From positions 1 through 7,822 of the forward strand of contig JBBQJF010000256.1 of NCBI GenBank assembly GCA_038325665.1: a stretch of DNA of 7,822 nucleotides, read 5' to 3'. Of the stretch, positions 5,478 to 7,822 are shown in pieces; the stretch's first letter is position 1, and each line of letters begins with the position of its first letter. This DNA is from CAUJGQ01 sp038325665 (GTDB taxonomy: Bacteria; Chloroflexota; Dehalococcoidia; CAUJGQ01). Position numbers and translations under genes: made by a program. The notes beneath the pieces were generated by a model. It had not been told where the DNA came from, ran no database searches, and saw only the letters and a list, made by a program, of their open reading frames with translations.

Positions 5478-6626
5478 CTACGGCCTGCCGCTCACGGCCG
5501 CGCGGAGCGCCACCGATTCCTCGCGCACGAGGGAGGCGCGCAAGCGGGCTTCGATCACATCGTGGCCGAGACCAGGGCGATCGAGCGGCACCGGGATACG
5601 TCCCGCGTGGGCGCGCACGGGCGGGTCGACGATGTCTTCCCTGTAGCGCTCATCCGAGCTGGACACGTCGCCGGGGAGGGTAAAGCCGGGGAGGCTGTTG
5701 ATCGCGATATTGGCGGCGCGACCGACGCCGAACTCGTGCATGCCGCCGCACCACACCGGGATGCCGCGCGACCGGCATAGGTCGTGCACGCGCTTCGCCG
5801 CGGCGAGTCCGCCCAGGCGCGAGACTTTGATATTGATGATGCGTCCGGCATCCATGTCCAGCGCCTTGCGGCAGTCGTCGAGGCCGTGGATGCTCTCGTC
5901 GAGGCAGATGGGGGTACGCAGCTCGCGCTGTAGCGCCGCGTGGTCAATGATGTCGTCGTCGCCGAGCGGCTGTTCAATCATCATCAGATTGAAGCGGTCC
6001 AGTTGCTTCAGCACCGGCGTGTCGGCAAGGGTGTACGCCGAGTTCGCATCGACCATCACCGGCAGGTCGGGGTACTTCTCGCGTACGGCCGCGACGTAGT
6101 CGAGATCGTGGCCGGGTCCGATCTTCATCTTCATGCGCTTGTAGCCCTGCGCCACCGCACGGTCAATCGTCTCCAGCAACCTCGCCGGGGCCGGCTCGAT
6201 GCCGAGCGAGATGCCGCTATCGATGAACGGCCGCGCCTCATCACCGCCGAGCGCACGCGCGACCGAGATGCCACGGGCGCGGGCGAAGAGATCCCAGCAG
6301 GCGGTTTCGATGCCGGCCTTGGCAAAGTTGTTGCCGCGTACTTTCGCCCACATATCACCGACCTGCTCGGGGTGGTCCCATGCCTGCCCGACCAGCGCCG
6401 GCGCCAGGAAATCGCGGGTGATGTGCCAGCAGGTTTCGACGGTCTCGGCGCAGTAGTAGGGGTCGGAGGGGCTGGCGCATTCACCCCAGCCCTCGGCGCC
6501 ATCGCCGGCGCGCACCCGCACGATGATGTGTTCGAGATGGTCCTTGGTGTGGCTCGATGTCGTGAAAGGACGCACCAGCGGCAACCGCACGAGATACAAA
6601 TCGACGCGCTCAACGCTGTAAGTCAT
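5478..6626 (-). CDS. menC: Enolase-superfamily N-succinylamino acid racemase / o-succinylbenzoate synthase (MenC type 2)
   Basis: A 382-residue mandelate-racemase/MLE-type enzyme. The capping domain is at about 1-125 ('RLPLVRPFTTS', 'WGECASPSDPYY', 'AGIETACWDL'). The barrel has the K-x-K pair Lys166/Lys168 in R-M-K-M-K-I-G, metal ligands Asp193 (V-D-A-N-S), Glu218 (I-E-Q-P) and Asp243 (L-D-E-S), and the opposite catalytic Lys267 (I-N-I-K-V-S-R). A later 'GIPVWCGGMHEFGVGRAAN' block (288-306) and 'LPGFTLPGD' (312-320) are hallmarks of the OSBS/NSAR family. Members dehydrate SHCHC in menaquinone synthesis, racemise N-succinylamino acids, or both. No other men gene is visible, while a GNAT acyltransferase and an M20 hydrolase are nearby, so racemase use is favoured. 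menC is given as a family symbol only. ATG at 6624-6626 has AGGAGG at 6633-6638 with 6 bases between. Its start overlaps the hidden end of the HEPN reading frame. Confidence 0.92.
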   Translation of the reverse strand: MTYSVERVDLYLVRLPLVRPFTTSSHTKDHLEHIIVRVRAGDGAEGWGECASPSDPYYCAETVETCWHITRDFLAPALVGQAWDHPEQVGDMWAKVRGNNFAKAGIETACWDLFARARGISVARALGGDEARPFIDSGISLGIEPAPARLLETIDRAVAQGYKRMKMKIGPGHDLDYVAAVREKYPDLPVMVDANSAYTLADTPVLKQLDRFNLMMIEQPLGDDDIIDHAALQRELRTPICLDESIHGLDDCRKALDMDAGRIINIKVSRLGGLAAAKRVHDLCRSRGIPVWCGGMHEFGVGRAANIAINSLPGFTLPGDVSSSDERYREDIVDPPVRAHAGRIPVPLDRPGLGHDVIEARLRASLVREESVALRAAVSGRP

Positions 6627-6741
6627 CGGTGTCCTCCTGTGCTTGCGCCGCGTCGAGGAAGCGGCGGGCCGCCGCGAGAAACTCGCGGGCTTGGGCGATC
6701 AACTCCGACACTTGTTCGGGCGTGATCGTCGACTGCAAACT
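6610..6741 (-). pseudogene. In-frame 3' remainder of the HEPN gene behind an amber codon
   Basis: Directly after the TAG (6742-6744) the same frame stays open for 43 codons to a TGA at 6610-6612. It encodes S-L-Q-S-T-I-T-P-E-Q-V-S-E-L-I-A-Q-A-R-E and then 'FLAAARRFLDAAQAQEDTDD'. This is the expected C-terminal end of a PF05168-type HEPN domain (after the R-x-x-x-D-Y motif: a short linker, then a helix of the form E-x-A-x-x-x-I-x-x-A-x-x-F-x-x-x-x). With it, HEPN would be 137 residues, the usual size. The frame would then overlap the racemase start by 17 bases, like the other junctions of this operon. It could instead be a separate small ORF starting at TTG 6736-6738, but no ribosome binding site supports that. 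Confidence 0.65.
6633..6638 (-). promoter_or_regulatory. Perfect AGGAGG ribosome binding site of the racemase gene
   Basis: AGGAGG on the minus strand, 6 bases upstream of the ATG at 6626. It lies inside the in-frame continuation of the HEPN gene behind its amber codon. In a full-length HEPN version the racemase would therefore be translationally coupled. Confidence 0.7.
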
Positions 6742-7023
6742 CTAATCACCTTCCAATCGCAGGTCGAACGCCGTGATCATCCACCGATGATACTTCGGAT
6801 CGAGCAACGCGGTCTTGGCAAAATGCTTCCCGAACAGGCCATGCACGCTACCATGGGTCTTGAATTGCAACCCCTGCTCAATCAGCAGCGACTGAGCGGT
6901 GTACAGCATCGCGTAATAGCCTCGCCCGGCGGCGAGTTCCGGCTCATCACCTTCGAGCAGCAGGCGTGCGCCGCGGATTGCGTGCGCCGCCCTCTCGAGC
7001 GACAGCCGTGCAGCGGCTTTCAC
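6742..7023 (-). CDS. HEPN domain protein, apparently truncated by an amber codon
   Basis: The 93 residues before the TAG form the first helices of a PF05168-type HEPN domain, partner of minimal nucleotidyltransferases. Features are 'RLSLERAAHAIRGARLLLEG' (6-25), 'AGRGYYAMLYTAQSLLIEQG' (32-51, the family's s-R-a-Y-Y-A-m-f-y-a-a-x-a-L-L block) and 'KTHGSVHGLFGKHFAKTALL' (55-74). The open part ends in F-D-L-R-L-E-G-D (86-93). The RNase motif R-x4-6-H of HepT-type toxins is not evident, as is usual in this subgroup. Start is GTG, overlapping the MNT stop by 4 bases (GTGA). The reading frame stops at TAG exactly where the family usually has Tyr of D-Y, and the C-terminal helix continues in frame behind it. 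The product is therefore probably a truncated, perhaps inactive protein unless the stop is a sequencing error or is read through. Confidence 0.85.
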   Translation of the reverse strand: MKAAARLSLERAAHAIRGARLLLEGDEPELAAGRGYYAMLYTAQSLLIEQGLQFKTHGSVHGLFGKHFAKTALLDPKYHRWMITAFDLRLEGD

Positions 7024-7340
7024 AGTGCAACCGCCTCTTCACGAACGTTGTTCAGGAACATCGAGTCACCGGCGGTCCATTCCGAGTGTGGGACAAACAC
7101 GCGCCCGATTGCCACCTCATACCCCAATGAGCAATCGGCGACGAGTACGCTGGTCCGTTCAATCTCCTCCCATGAACTCTCGACCTTGTCCAGCACGACC
7201 AGCACATCCACGTCGGAGTCGGCGCGGTTCTCACCACGCGCATACGAGCCGAACAGATAGACGCCCCGCAAGCGCTCGCCGTAGATTGTCGCCAGTCCCG
7301 CTTTCAACTCAGCGAGCAGATCCTGCACCCTACCTTCCAT
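7020..7340 (-). CDS. Minimal nucleotidyltransferase (MNT), partner of HEPN
   Basis: A 106-residue protein with the DNA polymerase beta-type nucleotidyltransferase core. 'LFGSYARGENRADSDVDVLV' (29-48) contains the G-S motif (31-32) and the paired catalytic acids Asp43 and Asp45. The C-terminal 'FLNNVREEAVAL' fits the f-l-x-n-v-r-x-E-g-v-x-L ending of the subgroup. MNT/HEPN pairs are toxin-antitoxin-like modules. In the characterised MntA/HepT system the MNT protein inactivates the HEPN RNase by AMPylation. Whether this subgroup does the same is not known to me. The ATG at 7338-7340 lies 11 bases inside the end of the upstream GNAT gene, and the stop overlaps the HEPN start. The module is therefore embedded in the amino-acid operon rather than carrying its own promoter. 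Confidence 0.92.
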   Translation of the reverse strand: MEGRVQDLLAELKAGLATIYGERLRGVYLFGSYARGENRADSDVDVLVVLDKVESSWEEIERTSVLVADCSLGYEVAIGRVFVPHSEWTAGDSMFLNNVREEAVAL

Positions 7341-7822
7341 CGTCCGCCCCTTCGTCTATTCCCGCGATCCCTGCCGGACGCTGAAGGATATAGTACGCCC
7401 GTGGGCCGCTCGCGGTGTGCTCCCTGGCGAAATCGACCGCGACATAGCCCGAGGCGAATGCGCGCCGGAAGGCGGAGCGGACCGCGAGTTGCCAGCGGCG
7501 GGCCTCGTCGGGGTCGCCTGCCTTGAGCGTGGCAAGATCGGGCGGGATATCAAGCTGAAGGGTGGGCGACCAGCCGGTATCGAGCCACCGCCGCGGCGTG
7601 TCCTCCACCGGCCATTCAGCGAGCAGCCGATCGGTGTCGAGGCCGGCGTTGAGTGCGTCGGTGCGCTCGCCAAAGTAGTTAACCTCGTAGCCGCGGCAGA
7701 CAGCTCCGAGCCGGTGGAGGTTGAAGTTCGCATTGCCGGCCTGGAGCGGATCGAACGACCAGGCGACCAGGGCGAGTCCCTGAGCTTTGGCCCATGCGCG
7801 CTGCGCCCGCTTGAGTTTTTCG
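7330..7822 (-). CDS. COG3375-type GNAT acyltransferase, C-terminal part (5' end outside window)
   Basis: The frame is open from the window edge to TAG at 7330-7332, giving 163 residues. The methionine-initiated part alone (from 7608) is only a fragment of it. The visible N-terminal stretch has 'RAQRAWAKAQGL' then 'WSFDPLQAGNANFNLHRLGA' (21-40). It continues with 'YEVNYFGERTDALNAGLDTD' (45-64) and R-L-L-A-E-W. These blocks are typical of the predicted acetyltransferase family COG3375, a GNAT-fold protein of about 260-280 residues. The C-terminus has 'RRWQLAVRSAFRRAFASGYV' and a final Y-Y-I-L-Q-R. Relatives often sit next to NSAR/OSBS genes. A GNAT enzyme N-succinylates D-amino acids in the NSAR pathway described in Geobacillus, so that role is plausible here. 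The acyl-CoA-binding part is mostly missing. It ends 11 bases inside the MNT gene. Confidence 0.85.
   Translation of the reverse strand, partial: EKLKRAQRAWAKAQGLALVAWSFDPLQAGNANFNLHRLGAVCRGYEVNYFGERTDALNAGLDTDRLLAEWPVEDTPRRWLDTGWSPTLQLDIPPDLATLKAGDPDEARRWQLAVRSAFRRAFASGYVAVDFAREHTASGPRAYYILQRPAGIAGIDEGADDGR

Noticed and set aside
5478..6626. Assignment of the enolase-superfamily gene to menaquinone synthesis only
   Set aside because: No other men gene is in the window, and the acyltransferase and M20 neighbours point to N-succinylamino acid racemisation. OSBS activity remains possible.
5940..6725. 261-codon open frame on the plus strand
   Set aside because: Antisense to the racemase gene, which has all catalytic motifs. 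The product has no recognisable domain and no ribosome binding site.
1..7822. CRISPR arrays, tRNA or rRNA genes, insertion sequences
   Set aside because: No regularly spaced repeats with spacers, no cloverleaf, and no transposase or terminal inverted repeats were found by eye.

Overview
The window is GC-rich bacterial DNA with tightly packed genes, GTG and TTG starts next to ATG, and strong GGAGG ribosome binding sites. Gene content (an acyl-CoA enzyme, a YceI protein, a Cam-type carbonic anhydrase, an NSAR/OSBS enolase-superfamily enzyme, a COG3375-type acyltransferase, Uma2 and MNT/HEPN) fits a Chloroflexota-like or Deinococcus/Thermus-like bacterium. That placement is inferred from style and content. 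No rRNA, tRNA or marker gene is present to confirm it.

Left part, plus strand: the window opens in the last 88 codons of an enoyl-CoA hydratase/isomerase (1-267). An AT-richer gap follows, with a good sigma70-type promoter and two perfect inverted repeats, then a cytosolic YceI-family protein (561-1112). After a 266-bp gap with GC-rich hairpins comes a two-gene, translationally coupled operon. Its first gene is an exported Cam-type gamma carbonic anhydrase with a complete active site and a disordered tail (1379-2317). Its second is an unrecognised two-TM protein with a helical ectodomain and an acidic disordered tail (2314-3318). The pair ends convergently against the right-hand cluster.

Right part, minus strand (read right to left): a partial COG3375-type GNAT acyltransferase (7330 to beyond 7822), a minimal nucleotidyltransferase MNT (7020-7340), a HEPN protein (6742-7023), an enolase-superfamily N-succinylamino-acid racemase/o-succinylbenzoate synthase (5478-6626), a Uma2-type PD-(D/E)XK protein (4793-5344) and an M20 carboxypeptidase-like hydrolase (3474-4613). 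Acyltransferase, racemase and M20 hydrolase are the three enzyme types of the N-succinyl route that converts D- to L-amino acids irreversibly. Here the MNT/HEPN pair and Uma2 lie between them.

The most notable points are: (i) that pathway interleaved with toxin-antitoxin-like and nuclease genes; (ii) an in-frame amber codon in HEPN where the family usually has the Tyr of a DY motif, with 43 well-formed C-terminal codons still open behind it; (iii) the coupled carbonic anhydrase/membrane-protein pair; (iv) palindromes around the YceI promoter; (v) a G-rich AATGGGT heptamer repeat upstream of Uma2.
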